Source: Sphingomonadales bacterium (GTDB lineage Bacteria; Pseudomonadota; Alphaproteobacteria; Sphingomonadales; Kordiimonadaceae). Taken from it: a stretch of DNA of 64,000 nucleotides. The translations under genes and the position numbers were made by a program. Under the pieces are notes generated by a model that saw only the letters and a list, made by a program, of their open reading frames with translations, made no database searches and was not told the DNA's origin. The stretch's first letter is position 1. Every line of letters begins with the position of its first letter. Shown in pieces: positions 1-8,503 of this stretch. The stretch covers positions 1 through 64,000 of the forward strand of contig JAALKD010000006.1 in the NCBI GenBank assembly GCA_011088215.1, in the 5' to 3' direction.

Positions 1-88
1 CCCCCCCCCTCCCGCCCCCCCCCCCCCCCCCCCCCGCCTCCCCCCCCCATACCCTTCCCCCTTTCCCTCCCCGACGCTCTGCCGATCT
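1..88. other. Sequencing-adapter and poly-C artefact at contig end
   Basis: Bases 1-61 are almost pure C with scattered T, G and A. Bases 62-88 then match the 3' part of the Illumina TruSeq adapter with a few substitutions: the TTTCCCT block, four bases standing for ACAC, then GACGCTCT-g-CCGATCT. This is best read as adapter read-through plus low-quality poly-C calls at a contig edge, not genomic DNA. Credible chromosomal sequence starts near base 89. It suggests that base-level errors elsewhere in the contig are also possible. Confidence 0.85.
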
Positions 89-124
89 GTTGAAGACGGT
101 GACAATAAAAGAATAGCGATCTGG

Positions 125-2026
125 TTACCGCCGTCCAAAAAGCTTTTCGATGTCAGCCAGTTTAAGTTCCACATAAGTGGGGCGGCCATGATTGCATTGG
201 CCTGAATGCGGAGTTTCTTCCATTTCGCGCAGTAGCGCATTCATTTCGTCAACCGTAAGCCTGCGCCCGGCGCGCACACTGCCGTGGCAGGCCATGGTGC
301 CGCACACGTCTTCCAGTTTTTCCTTGAGGGAAAGTGCTTCATCCAGCTCGGTCAGCTCGTCTGCCAAATCGCGCACGAGGCCCTTCACGTCCAGTTTGCC
401 CAGCATGGCGGGCACTTCGCGGACCATTACAACATTGTCGCCGAACGGTTCAACAATCAGGCCCAATGAGGCCAGTTCGTCGGTGCGGGCCAGCAAGCGC
501 GCGGCGGGTGCTTCTTCCAGCTCAACCCCCTCCGGCAGCAACAGGGCCTGGCGGGCGACACCGGTTGCTGCGATTTGTTTTTTCATGCGTTCGTAAACCA
601 GCCGTTCGTGCGCGGCGTGCTGGTCAACAATCACCAGCCCATCGGCGGTTTGGCTGACGATATAGGTGGCGTGAACCTGGCCGCGTGCGCTGCCGAGTGG
701 ATAATTTTGGGTGGCAGGGTCAATGGCACCGTAAGCCGATTGTTCGACACCGCGCGCGCTGGGTGCAGCCATTTCGCCTCGGCTCTCGAAACCCATCTGT
801 TCGTTTTCGCCGAAGCCGCCTGCAGATGGACGTTGGTCTGGCGCATATATCTGGTTAACCACATCCGAAAAACCACGCGGCAGGTTGGGTGTACCTTCGC
901 CCGAGCGCCCCCACGGCATCGCCGGACCACCAGTGTGGGGCTTCATGGCACCCAGCGCGGCGTCGGCGACAGTGGTGGAGGCCCGGTGGCCAGCAGCGGA
1001 AAGCGCATGCCGAAGCGACGAGACGATAAGCCCGCGCACCATTCCTGCATCGCGGAACCGAACTTCGGCTTTGGCCGGGTGCACATTCACGTCAACAAAA
1101 CTGGCCGGTACATCCAGAAACAACGCCAGCGACGGATGCCGGTCACGGGCTAGATAATCCTGGTACGCACCGCGCACCGCACCGTTGAGCATTCGGTCTT
1201 TCACCGGCCTGCCATTAACAAATAGATATTGCTGCTGGGCGTTGCCGCGGTTGTAGGTGGGCAAGCCCGCGTAACCGGTCAGGCGCATGCCTTCGCGCTC
1301 AGCGTCGATTTCCAGTGCGTTTTCGCGGAAGTCTTTGCCGAGTATTGCACCTAACCGTTCAAGCCGTGCGTCGCCGACCAGGTTGGCAACGGGTGGTGCT
1401 CTGAAAGTGGTGCGGTCGCCGTCCGACAGGGTGAAGGCTACCTCGGGGTGTGCCATCGCCAGTCGTTTCATTACGTCTGACGCTTGGCTGTACTCCGTGC
1501 GTGTTGTTTTGAGAAATTTAAGCCGGGCAGGGGTGGCGTAAAACAGGTCTCGTACTTCGATGGTGGTGCCAGCGGAAAGCGCAGCGGGCGACACCTTGGA
1601 TTTTGCTCCGGCGTCAACTGCCACGCTCCAGGCGTCGTCTGCGCCGTCGGCGCGGGACGTAACACTCAGGCGCGCGACAGCTCCGATGGATGCCAATGCT
1701 TCGCCCCTGAAACCAAGCGACGCGATGTTTACGAGGTCTTCATCCTTCAGCTTGGACGTGGCGTGGCGCTCCACGGACAGCGACAGCTCGTCGGCGTCCA
1801 TGCCGCAACCATCGTCTTTGACCTGAATAAGGTCGCGCCCGCCGTCTCGTAGCACCACATCGATGCGGGAAGCGCCAGCATCAACGGCATTTTCAACCAG
1901 TTCTTTAACCGCGCTTGCGGGGCGTTCCACAACCTCGCCGGCGGCGATACGGTTGATGGTTCGCTCGGACAAAAGATGGATGATGCCTGCCTTGGCGGGC
2001 AATTGATTTCGCTCCTGTGAAGTCAT
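125..2026 (-). CDS. mutL: DNA mismatch repair protein MutL
   Basis: MutL of 633 residues couples MutS mismatch recognition to strand incision. The N-terminal GHKL ATPase motifs are clear: [11 protein letters not shown] near residues 42-52, DDGCGMD near 71-77, HATSK near 88-92 and GFRGEAL near 105-111. A variable Gly/Ser/Pro-rich linker follows. The C-terminal dimerisation domain carries the DQHA(X)2E(X)4E metal-binding endonuclease motif from residue 468, plus ACHGSVRAG near 579 and CNHGRPT near 611. It is therefore probably a nicking MutL, as in bacteria that lack MutH. The gene ends 36 bases from the adapter artefact and is divergent from the arsR-type gene. No strong ribosome site is seen before the ATG. 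Confidence 0.97.
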   Translation of the reverse strand: MTSQERNQLPAKAGIIHLLSERTINRIAAGEVVERPASAVKELVENAVDAGASRIDVVLRDGGRDLIQVKDDGCGMDADELSLSVERHATSKLKDEDLVNIASLGFRGEALASIGAVARLSVTSRADGADDAWSVAVDAGAKSKVSPAALSAGTTIEVRDLFYATPARLKFLKTTRTEYSQASDVMKRLAMAHPEVAFTLSDGDRTTFRAPPVANLVGDARLERLGAILGKDFRENALEIDAEREGMRLTGYAGLPTYNRGNAQQQYLFVNGRPVKDRMLNGAVRGAYQDYLARDRHPSLALFLDVPASFVDVNVHPAKAEVRFRDAGMVRGLIVSSLRHALSAAGHRASTTVADAALGAMKPHTGGPAMPWGRSGEGTPNLPRGFSDVVNQIYAPDQRPSAGGFGENEQMGFESRGEMAAPSARGVEQSAYGAIDPATQNYPLGSARGQVHATYIVSQTADGLVIVDQHAAHERLVYERMKKQIAATGVARQALLLPEGVELEEAPAARLLARTDELASLGLIVEPFGDNVVMVREVPAMLGKLDVKGLVRDLADELTELDEALSLKEKLEDVCGTMACHGSVRAGRRLTVDEMNALLREMEETPHSGQCNHGRPTYVELKLADIEKLFGRR

Positions 2027-2110
2027 GGCGTTACAGTATCAGCCTTGCCGGAAAGTTGGAAGCGGGGGATGGGGAAATTTCATCCTCGTTTGACTCTCGG
2101 GAAAAAATAT

Positions 2111-2126
2111 TCAACCTTTTGGTTGA
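2111..2126. promoter_or_regulatory. Operator-like inverted repeat upstream of the arsR-type gene
   Basis: TCAACC-TTTT-GGTTGA is a perfect inverted repeat with 6-bp arms, 31 bases before the chosen arsR ATG. Its position and AACC/GGTT symmetry fit an autoregulatory ArsR-family operator. Assignment to the adjacent regulator is inference. Confidence 0.5.
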
Positions 2127-2151
2127 CAATGAGTGTCACCCGCGTATTGTA

Positions 2152-2163
2152 AACCACATGGTT
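2152..2163. promoter_or_regulatory. Second AACC/GGTT inverted repeat over the arsR start codon
   Basis: AACCA-CA-TGGTT is a 12-bp inverted repeat that contains the ATG at 2158-2160. It shares the AACC/GGTT half-sites with the repeat at 2111-2126. Binding here would block translation or early transcription, but it could also be chance. Confidence 0.3.
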
Positions 2164-2556
2164 GAATATACATCAGAACATTTAGATTCAGTTTTTCAGG
2201 CGCTGGCAGACCCAACCCGGCGCGGCATGCTAATTGCGCTTGGCAGCGGGGCCAGCACCATCAGTGATTTGGCCCGGCCTTATGATATGTCGCTGGCGGC
2301 GGCGTCCAAACACGTCAAAAAACTGGAGGCAGCTGGACTTATTGAGCGCGAGGTCGTGGGCAGGGTGCATCATTGCAAACTGTCACCCGAACGACTGCGT
2401 GCCGCGCGCGATTGGCTGCAGGTCTATGAACGCTTTTGGAACAAAAGCCTTGATGCTTTGGAAGCTGCTTTGCTGCTGGAACCTGATCGGTTGGCGGATA
2501 ACTTACCGGAGCCGGCCAACGATAAAAAAGGAATAGATCATGCCAACGACGAATGA
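2158..2556 (+). CDS. ArsR-family winged-helix transcriptional regulator
   Basis: This 132-residue protein opens with the signature ALADPTRRGML and continues with ISDLARPYDMSLAAASKHV, the DNA-recognition helix region of ArsR-type regulators that lack metal-binding cysteines. The C-terminus (WLQVYERFWNKSLDALE) matches the subclass usually paired with an SRPBCC/AHSA1 gene. The reading frame is open back to 2017, but family alignments begin near the ATG at 2158, and an operator-like repeat lies between the two. The stop overlaps the next ORF by 17 bases, so the two genes are surely co-transcribed. It probably represses its own operon; the ligand is unknown. Confidence 0.88.
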   Translation: MVEYTSEHLDSVFQALADPTRRGMLIALGSGASTISDLARPYDMSLAAASKHVKKLEAAGLIEREVVGRVHHCKLSPERLRAARDWLQVYERFWNKSLDALEAALLLEPDRLADNLPEPANDKKGIDHANDE

Positions 2557-3091
2557 TGCACTTGGTAAGCTTGTAGCACCCGCAACGATAGTGCTTGAAC
2601 GCATATTGCCGGGACCAATAGACCGTGTTTGGGCGTTTTTGACCGAGTCTGAAAAACGTAAGCAATGGATTGCAGCTGGAGACATGGACCTGCGTGTAGG
2701 CGGCAAAGTGGAACTGTTTTTTAATCACGACGAGTTTTCTGAAACCAAAGAAGAAATTCCCGAAAAATACAAAGATGTTTGTGATACCGAGACTGCGATG
2801 AAAGGGCATATACTCGCTGTTGAGCCGCCGACATTGCTTTCATATACTTGGAGCGAGGAAGATGACAGCAAGTCTGAAGTGACATTTGAACTTGAGGTTG
2901 TCGGTGACAACGTGAAGCTCACGCTAACGCACTGTAAATTGTTTGATAATGAAACGCTTATAGGGGTGGCCGCGGGGTGGCACACTCATGTTGAAGTCAT
3001 GAGAGATGTACTGGAAGGTAGGCCTCCACGACCATTCTGGTCGCGGCATATGGCACTGGAAGATGACTATAGAGAGAAACTGTTTCCCTGA
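2540..3091 (+). CDS. SRPBCC (AHSA1-like) domain protein
   Basis: A 183-residue protein of the Aha1 C-terminal/START-like fold. The opening LERILPGPIDRVWAFLTESEKRKQW is the usual first strand and helix, ended by RKQWIAAGDMD, and LLSYTWSEED and LTLTHCKL follow the family pattern. Such proteins have a hydrophobic cavity, but the ligand cannot be told from sequence. The start has AAGGAATAG just upstream and overlaps the end of the ArsR-type gene, giving a regulator-effector operon. A strong terminator follows at 3128-3153. Confidence 0.85.
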   Translation: MPTTNDALGKLVAPATIVLERILPGPIDRVWAFLTESEKRKQWIAAGDMDLRVGGKVELFFNHDEFSETKEEIPEKYKDVCDTETAMKGHILAVEPPTLLSYTWSEEDDSKSEVTFELEVVGDNVKLTLTHCKLFDNETLIGVAAGWHTHVEVMRDVLEGRPPRPFWSRHMALEDDYREKLFP

Positions 3092-3127
3092 GCGTCACGA
3101 CAGCGCAAAACATGTAAGCTAGAAAAG

Positions 3128-3153
3128 AAAAAGCACCCCAGAGGGTGCTTTTT
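3128..3153. terminator. Bidirectional rho-independent terminator
   Basis: AAGCACCC-CAGA-GGGTGCTT forms a perfect 8-bp stem flanked by A-run and T-run, so it can stop transcription from both sides. It sits between the convergent SRPBCC gene (+) and the bamF-type gene (-). Confidence 0.85.
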
Positions 3154-3183
3154 TGGTTTTAGGCAGATGCAAATTGGCGTTGG

Positions 3184-3624
3184 CTATGAACCCGAGCCTG
3201 AACCAGTGCTTATGCGGTCAACCTCAACATTGTCAGGACGCAATTGACGTTCCTCCATTTCCAGCAGATCGGCAAGGATGATAGTTTTTTTGACTACATC
3301 CAGTTTCTTTTGACCCGCGTTAGAGCGAACATCTGGTTCGCCGCGACCAATAGCGGCCAGCAGACCTTGCTCGCTTTTGCTTTTTGGTGGTGATGGCACG
3401 TAGGTCTTGCCCGGGAATAGCACTTCAAAAGCGCGGCGCCCTGGGTCCATGTCCTGTGCTTTGGGTTCTCCGGCGCGCGGGGGGCGAAGGTCTGATTCTG
3501 GCGGAACAACCAGCGGTGGCCGATTAACAACAGCAAACTCATCGGGCGAATTTTTGCCGTTACCGCCGCATGCAGTCAATGCAGCGGTTGCTAACAATAA
3601 TAAGGGAAGCCGAATGGCTTTCAT
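3184..3624 (-). CDS. bamF: DUF3035 lipoprotein, BamF-like
   Basis: A 146-residue lipoprotein with a short basic N-terminus, a hydrophobic stretch and the lipobox LTAC (cysteine at residue 19). The mature part is Pro/Arg-rich with PPLVVPPESDLRPPR and FEVLFPGKTY, typical of DUF3035. This family includes BamF, an accessory lipoprotein of the alphaproteobacterial outer-membrane beta-barrel assembly machine. It is last in the run ileS-lspA-bamF, a common alphaproteobacterial order. The C-terminus ends in a Gly/Ser stretch. The BamF role is inferred from family and synteny. Confidence 0.8.
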   Translation of the reverse strand: MKAIRLPLLLLATAALTACGGNGKNSPDEFAVVNRPPLVVPPESDLRPPRAGEPKAQDMDPGRRAFEVLFPGKTYVPSPPKSKSEQGLLAAIGRGEPDVRSNAGQKKLDVVKKTIILADLLEMEERQLRPDNVEVDRISTGSGSGS

Positions 3625-3648
3625 TGGTTTTCTCCCAAGAGGTCAGTA

Positions 3649-4188
3649 TCAGGGGCGGTCACCATCAAGGTGGCCTTCCTTTGAGGTTTTTTTAAGGCTT
3701 TTACGTCCATCCCGCAAGCCATCAATCAATAGAAGAATGACGCCGATTGTAATTGCGCTGTCGGCAACGTTGAAAACATAGAAATTATAGTCGAACGCGT
3801 GCAGGTGAATAAAGTCAACAACTGCGCCGTGAACGAACCTGTCGATCAGATTGCCAAATGCGCCGCTAAGGATTAGCGTGAGCGCGGTTGCCTCGAATTT
3901 ATGTACCGATTTTCGCAGCCAAAAAAGCAGCCATACGCTGATGGCAACAGTCAGCACGATAATGCCCCATTTGCCCAGCGCGTCACCCAGCGACAGGCCC
4001 ATGGAAATGCCTTTGTTCCACACCATGGACAGGCTGAAAAATGGCAGTATTTCAACCGAACCCTTTGCGGGCAGGTCGAAGATATTGAGTACCCACCATT
4101 TGGACAGCTGATCAATTGCGACCAGCGCCGCGACTGCGATCAAGCCAGCGCGGAAATAACTACCAGATATTTGTTTGGTTTCGCTCAT
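3649..4188 (-). CDS. lspA: Lipoprotein signal peptidase (signal peptidase II)
   Basis: LspA, 179 residues, an inner-membrane aspartyl protease that removes signal peptides from prolipoproteins after diacylglyceryl transfer. Four membrane segments are visible. The conserved blocks GNLIDR (112-117), VVDF with catalytic Asp125 and FNVADSAI with catalytic Asp143 are intact. Its ATG overlaps the ileS stop (TAATG), so it is translationally coupled to ileS. Its predicted substrates include the lipoprotein encoded directly downstream. Confidence 0.97.
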   Translation of the reverse strand: MSETKQISGSYFRAGLIAVAALVAIDQLSKWWVLNIFDLPAKGSVEILPFFSLSMVWNKGISMGLSLGDALGKWGIIVLTVAISVWLLFWLRKSVHKFEATALTLILSGAFGNLIDRFVHGAVVDFIHLHAFDYNFYVFNVADSAITIGVILLLIDGLRDGRKSLKKTSKEGHLDGDRP

Positions 4189-7040
4189 TATTCTGCCGTT
4201 TGGCTATCGAATGTGGCCACCGCGCCTGCGCAGCGGTTACAGAGCTCGCCGTTTTCGGTAACTTCATCACTAACGACCCAACAACGCTCGCATTTATCGC
4301 CGCCAGCGACATCTGCAATCACGCTGACACCGTCTGTGTTTTCGCGGGTAAAGGCCGCTGCATCATGCCCGCCTTTGGCAATCGTCGCCGCTGATGTGAT
4401 GAAAATTTCCGCCAGATCGAGACCTTCGAAAACCTCTGCGTCGGCTGCGTCGGATACGGTAACGCTGATCTGTGCCTGCAGGCTGGAACCAATGGTTTTT
4501 TCGCGCCGCATTAGCTCGAGTGCAGCAGTTACCACGCCGCGAACTTTGCGGATGCGTGCCCACTTGTCCGCCAGCGTATCGTCGCGCCAACTGGCAGGTG
4601 TTTCGGGCCAAACTTCGCGGTGCACGCTTTTTGTGCCCTCGCCGAAACGGGCTTGCCATACTTCTTCCGCGGTGAAAGACAAGACTGGCGCAAACCAGAC
4701 CACGAGGCGGTTAAACACTGCGTCCAGCACGGTGCGCACGGCGCGGCGGCGCGTATCATCCGCACTATCACAGTAGAGAGCATCTTTGCGAACATCGAAA
4801 TAGAAGGCTGACAGTTCCATGATGCAGAACTGGTATAGTTCGCGGAACACCGGGTTGAAGTCATACTCGGCTGCGCGCTCGCGAATGAAGCTATCCAGCT
4901 CAGCCAAGCGGTGCATCATCAGGCGGTCCAGTTCGGGCATGTCGTCGACCGGCAGGCTTTCTTCTGCGCTGAAACCGTGCAGATTCCCGAGCATATAGCG
5001 CATGGTGTTGCGAATTTTGCGGTAGGCATCCACCTGGCCCTTGATGATTTCCTCAGAAATCCGAACGTCTTCTTTATAGTCAACCGCTGCAACCCAAAGG
5101 CGCAGGATATCAGCGCCGTATTGATCAATAATCTTCTGCGGCGACACAGCGTTGCCGCTTGATTTGGACATCTTGCGGCCTTCACCGTCCAGTGCGAAAC
5201 CGTGGGTGAGCACACCCTTGTAAGGCGCGCTTCCGCGAGTACCACTGCTTTCTAGCAGGCTGGATTGGAACCAGCCACGATGTTGGTCCGAGCCTTCGAT
5301 GTACAGGTCAGCGGGCCAAGCCAACTCTTCGCGCTGTTCAAGTACAAAGGCGTGGGTGCAACCGCTATCGAACCACACGTCAAGAATATCCTGAATTTGT
5401 TCATAGTCGTCGGCGTTGTATTTATCGCCCAGCAAATCTTGGGCTGGCACCGCAACCCATGCGTCCGCGCCGCCAGCCTTGACCGCAGCGACAATGCGTG
5501 CGTTCACGTCGGCGTCCACCAGATAGTCGCCGCTTTCCTTGTTGACGAACACAGTGATGGGCACGCCCCATGCGCGTTGGCGCGAAATCACCCAGTCCGG
5601 ACGGTCCGAAACCATGGCGCTGATGCGGTTTTTACTTACCGCCGGGTACCAATTTGTTGCCTCAATCGCCTTAACGGCTTTGTCGCGCAGGTCGGTTTTC
5701 TCCATCGAGATAAACCACTGCGGGGTATTGCGGAAAATCAGCGGTGCTTTTGAGCGCCAGCTGTGCGGATAGCTGTGGGTTAGCTTTCCTGCAGCCATCA
5801 GCGCGTCCGTGCCGGTCAACAGCTCGCATACGGTGTCGGCTACCTTGTAAACATGGTGACCCGCAACCAGAGCAACATCTTCGTAGTAACAACCGGATTC
5901 GTTAACTGTGTAGGGTACCGGAAGGCCAAATTTAACATGGCCAACTTGATAATCGTCGTCGCCGTGGCCGGGCGCTGTGTGAACAAACCCGGTTCCCGCT
6001 TCTACCGTGACATGGTCGCCGGGCAGCATGGGTACGTCAAAGTCGTAAAAACCATCTGCGTCTGCGTGTCCGCGCCACGGATGGGCAAGGATGGTGCCCT
6101 CCAGCACAGAGCCTTTAATGTGCGCCGTAATGTCATGTGCAGTTATACCTGAACGGGCCGCAAATTCACTGAGCAGAGTCTCGGCAATAACCAGCTCTTC
6201 GCCGATTGTTACAAGGGCGTCTTCGCTAACGCTTGTGACTTTAATGCGCACATAGTTGATTTCATCGCCGTAACATACCGCCCGGTTGGCCGGAATGGTC
6301 CAAGGCGTGGTGGTCCAGATAACAATCCGCGCGCCCGAAAGGTCGGCGCAGTCGGTTGAAACAACTTCGAAGGCCACATCAATCTGTGTTGACGTATGGT
6401 CGTGGTATTCAACCTCAGCTTCAGCGAGAGCGGTTTTTTCAACTGGTGACCACATGACGGGCTTGGAGCCTCGATAAAGCGAACCGTCTTCGGCGAATTT
6501 CAGCAATTCCTCAACAATCTGAGCCTCGGAATCGAAAGCCATTGTTGTATAGGGATTGTCCCAGTCACCGATGATGCCCAGTCGTTTAAATTGCTCACGC
6601 TGTACATTGATCCAGCCATCTGCAAACTCGCGGCACTCACGGCGAAACTCAATCGGGTCCACATCGTCTTTGTTTTTCTTTTTCTTGCGGTATTTTTCCT
6701 CGATTTTCCACTCAATCGGTAGGCCGTGACAGTCCCAGCCCGGAACGAAGGGCGCATCTTTGCCCTGCATCTGCTGCGACTTGACGATGATGTCCTTGAG
6801 GGTCTTTTGCATGGCGTGGCCAAAGTGAATGTCACCGTTGGCATAGGGTGGGCCGTCATGAAAGATGAATTTCTCACGGCCAGCACTGTCTGCACGCAAT
6901 GTTTGATAAATGTTGTCTTTCTCCCATTTTGCCAGAAACTCTGGCTCGCGCTTCGGTAGTCCGGCGCGCATGGGGAAATCAGTTTGCGGAAGAAATACGG
7001 TGTCGCGGTAATCGCGTTTGTCTTGAGTGTCGGCAGACAT
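4188..7040 (-). CDS. ileS: Isoleucyl-tRNA synthetase
   Basis: IleS charges tRNA-Ile and edits misactivated valine. The chosen ATG gives 950 residues. The HIGH motif appears as HFGH in DIHFGHAMQKTLKD, KMSKS is in GRKMSKSSGNAVSP, and the C-terminal zinc site has CERCW and CNRCAG. The frame is open to a TTG at 7088, but the ATG at 7040, whose product begins MSADTQDKRDYRD, fits the usual family length better; neither start has a strong ribosome site. It is the first gene of ileS-lspA-bamF. Confidence 0.97.
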   Translation of the reverse strand: MSADTQDKRDYRDTVFLPQTDFPMRAGLPKREPEFLAKWEKDNIYQTLRADSAGREKFIFHDGPPYANGDIHFGHAMQKTLKDIIVKSQQMQGKDAPFVPGWDCHGLPIEWKIEEKYRKKKKNKDDVDPIEFRRECREFADGWINVQREQFKRLGIIGDWDNPYTTMAFDSEAQIVEELLKFAEDGSLYRGSKPVMWSPVEKTALAEAEVEYHDHTSTQIDVAFEVVSTDCADLSGARIVIWTTTPWTIPANRAVCYGDEINYVRIKVTSVSEDALVTIGEELVIAETLLSEFAARSGITAHDITAHIKGSVLEGTILAHPWRGHADADGFYDFDVPMLPGDHVTVEAGTGFVHTAPGHGDDDYQVGHVKFGLPVPYTVNESGCYYEDVALVAGHHVYKVADTVCELLTGTDALMAAGKLTHSYPHSWRSKAPLIFRNTPQWFISMEKTDLRDKAVKAIEATNWYPAVSKNRISAMVSDRPDWVISRQRAWGVPITVFVNKESGDYLVDADVNARIVAAVKAGGADAWVAVPAQDLLGDKYNADDYEQIQDILDVWFDSGCTHAFVLEQREELAWPADLYIEGSDQHRGWFQSSLLESSGTRGSAPYKGVLTHGFALDGEGRKMSKSSGNAVSPQKIIDQYGADILRLWVAAVDYKEDVRISEEIIKGQVDAYRKIRNTMRYMLGNLHGFSAEESLPVDDMPELDRLMMHRLAELDSFIRERAAEYDFNPVFRELYQFCIMELSAFYFDVRKDALYCDSADDTRRRAVRTVLDAVFNRLVVWFAPVLSFTAEEVWQARFGEGTKSVHREVWPETPASWRDDTLADKWARIRKVRGVVTAALELMRREKTIGSSLQAQISVTVSDAADAEVFEGLDLAEIFITSAATIAKGGHDAAAFTRENTDGVSVIADVAGGDKCERCWVVSDEVTENGELCNRCAGAVATFDSQTAE

Positions 7041-7419
7041 GAGGTGTCGTCTCGCTATATTCGGGGCAAACTTTGGTTCGCCGCTCAATTAGATTTGTAA
7101 AATGAAATAAATAGGGTCCCGGCTGCTACACGAGCGCCGGGCCAGTAATTCGTATAGATATGCCGTATCCGACAATAATCGCAGCTACCATTGATATGAG
7201 GCCAATAAACATAGGGGCGACTTTTATCAGTGAAGCCAAGCGCTGTCGAGCGGAAACAGTTGCCTATTGTTCGCTCCGCAACCTTGCAGATTAGTGCTTA
7301 ACCCTTTACGCCGAACATCGCCCGGCGTTGCTGATCCAGCAGGACCAGTTTGCTTTGGTTTTTGCGGCGCTCTGCCTTGACCCACGGCTTGGCCGCTGGT
7401 CGGCGCCTGTCAGGCCCGT
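7041..7419. other. Intergenic region with a short coding-like stretch on the minus strand
   Basis: About 380 bases between ileS and the receiver-like gene. On the minus strand, an open frame ending in TAA at 7298-7300 reads LNGPDRRRPAAKPWVKAERR and ends QQRRAMFGVKG. Its composition is basic and protein-like, but I find no good start codon; the frame runs back into the 3' end of the receiver-like gene. It may be a gene remnant or chance. The rest (7041-7297) shows no gene; it should carry the ileS promoter, which I cannot pinpoint. Confidence 0.3.
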
Positions 7420-7839
7420 TTAGGCGCTGGATTGAACAATTGGCTTCATTTCCGCAAGGGCGCCAGAAACTGCTTTGATCAAGCTTTGCCCCGTGAGCGG
7501 CATGGCGACGATTTTGGAAGCGCCAACATCGCGGGCCTTCAGCACTGATTGCTGGTCAGGTCCGTGAATCCCAAGAATGATAGGGGCAACGGAGACATTG
7601 ACGTTTGTTAGACGAATGAAGCGGCAGAAATCGAAACCGCCCAGGTTGGGAAACCGGTCATCGACAACAAGCATGTTGAAATTCAATTCCTTTAGGGTTG
7701 TCAGCGCATCAACATTGCTGTCGACCGCCACAGCCCGCCCAATACCATGCGACCGCAATATCGGCTTAAACGCCTCGGCGGCTTGACTGTTGGACAAAGC
7801 CAACAGAATTGATAGTTTTGCAAACTTGTCATCAGACAT
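7420..7839 (-). CDS. Degenerate receiver-domain (CheY-like) protein
   Basis: A 139-residue stand-alone protein with the alternating pattern of a response-regulator receiver domain. MLVVDDRFPNLGGFDFCRFIR corresponds to the phosphoacceptor block (Asp then R-F-P then GG). However, the usual acidic pair at the end of strand 1 is replaced (ILLALSNSQ), and the conserved KP lysine block reads VAMPLTG without lysine. It may be a phosphorylation-independent receiver. The ATG at 7839 (MSDDKFAKL) is preferred; an in-frame ATG at 7875 is possible. AAGGGGG lies 14 bases upstream, a long spacing. Partner unknown. Confidence 0.7.
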   Translation of the reverse strand: MSDDKFAKLSILLALSNSQAAEAFKPILRSHGIGRAVAVDSNVDALTTLKELNFNMLVVDDRFPNLGGFDFCRFIRLTNVNVSVAPIILGIHGPDQQSVLKARDVGASKIVAMPLTGQSLIKAVSGALAEMKPIVQSSA

Positions 7840-7969
7840 AGTAATGGCGCGACCCCCTTGGTTGCTTGGTACCATTTTGATGATCGGTCTAATATAGACC
7901 TGTTAGTCAGATTATCGCCAATTAATTAACAGGTATTTAAACACAAGCGGACAAGTTAAATTCAATTGG

Positions 7970-8461
7970 CTAGTCATGGTCGAAATCGCCAGCCGAAATG
8001 TCACTGGCTGTATTGTCGAAATCCACAATCAGCTTCCATTGATCGTCTTCTTTTTCAAAAATAAGCAATACCCGACCATATGCGTACGCCGTATCACCGT
8101 CCGCTTGTGGAATATTGACCCGGTATTTGCCACCAATATGCGCAAGTGTCTCGCTCACAGCGACAATTTCTTCGGAAAAATTGATGGTTGTCTCTGTGTT
8201 GGCTGTGAATTGAGGGGAGAAATGTTGCCGGACCGCGGCAGGACCTTGTTTGATGCGGTTACCGTTGTTGGCAAAATATATTTTGTCACTGTAAAGCGAG
8301 AGCAGGCCATCTATGTCTTTGGCGTTGTAGGCTCTCAGCCATTGTTGCATCAGGCCGCGAATAGCCGTCTGTTCAGCGGCTTCCGCGTCCGCCAATATCA
8401 GTGATGAATTTGCTACCACCAACAGTGCCGCAGCTGTAATATTTTGCATGATTTTAATCAC
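7970..8461 (-). CDS. Exported SnoaL/NTF2-like protein
   Basis: A 163-residue protein with a probable signal peptide (hydrophobic residues 9-25, then ADAEAAEQ). The mature part has the NTF2-like pattern: WLRAYNAKDIDGLLSLYSD, then FANNGNRIKQGPAAVRQHF, an amphipathic sheet, and YGRVLLIFEKEDDQWKLIVD at the end. These DUF4440/SnoaL-type domains are small cone-shaped folds of varied function, so activity cannot be assigned. It lies upstream of the receiver-like gene on the same strand with a gap of over 100 bases, and is probably independent. Confidence 0.75.
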   Translation of the reverse strand: MIKIMQNITAAALLVVANSSLILADAEAAEQTAIRGLMQQWLRAYNAKDIDGLLSLYSDKIYFANNGNRIKQGPAAVRQHFSPQFTANTETTINFSEEIVAVSETLAHIGGKYRVNIPQADGDTAYAYGRVLLIFEKEDDQWKLIVDFDNTASDISAGDFDHD

Positions 8462-8503
8462 AAGGTTCCTTCCGGTCGTGTCTGACCGATTGGCACAATA
8501 TAT

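Noticed and set aside
3901..4776. A 291-residue plus-strand frame across lspA and ileS
   Set aside because: It overlaps two certain genes on the opposite strand and has no recognisable domain.
7041..7297. Search for a tRNA or T-box leader upstream of ileS
   Set aside because: I found no cloverleaf, acceptor end or T-box sequence, and T-boxes are not expected in this group.
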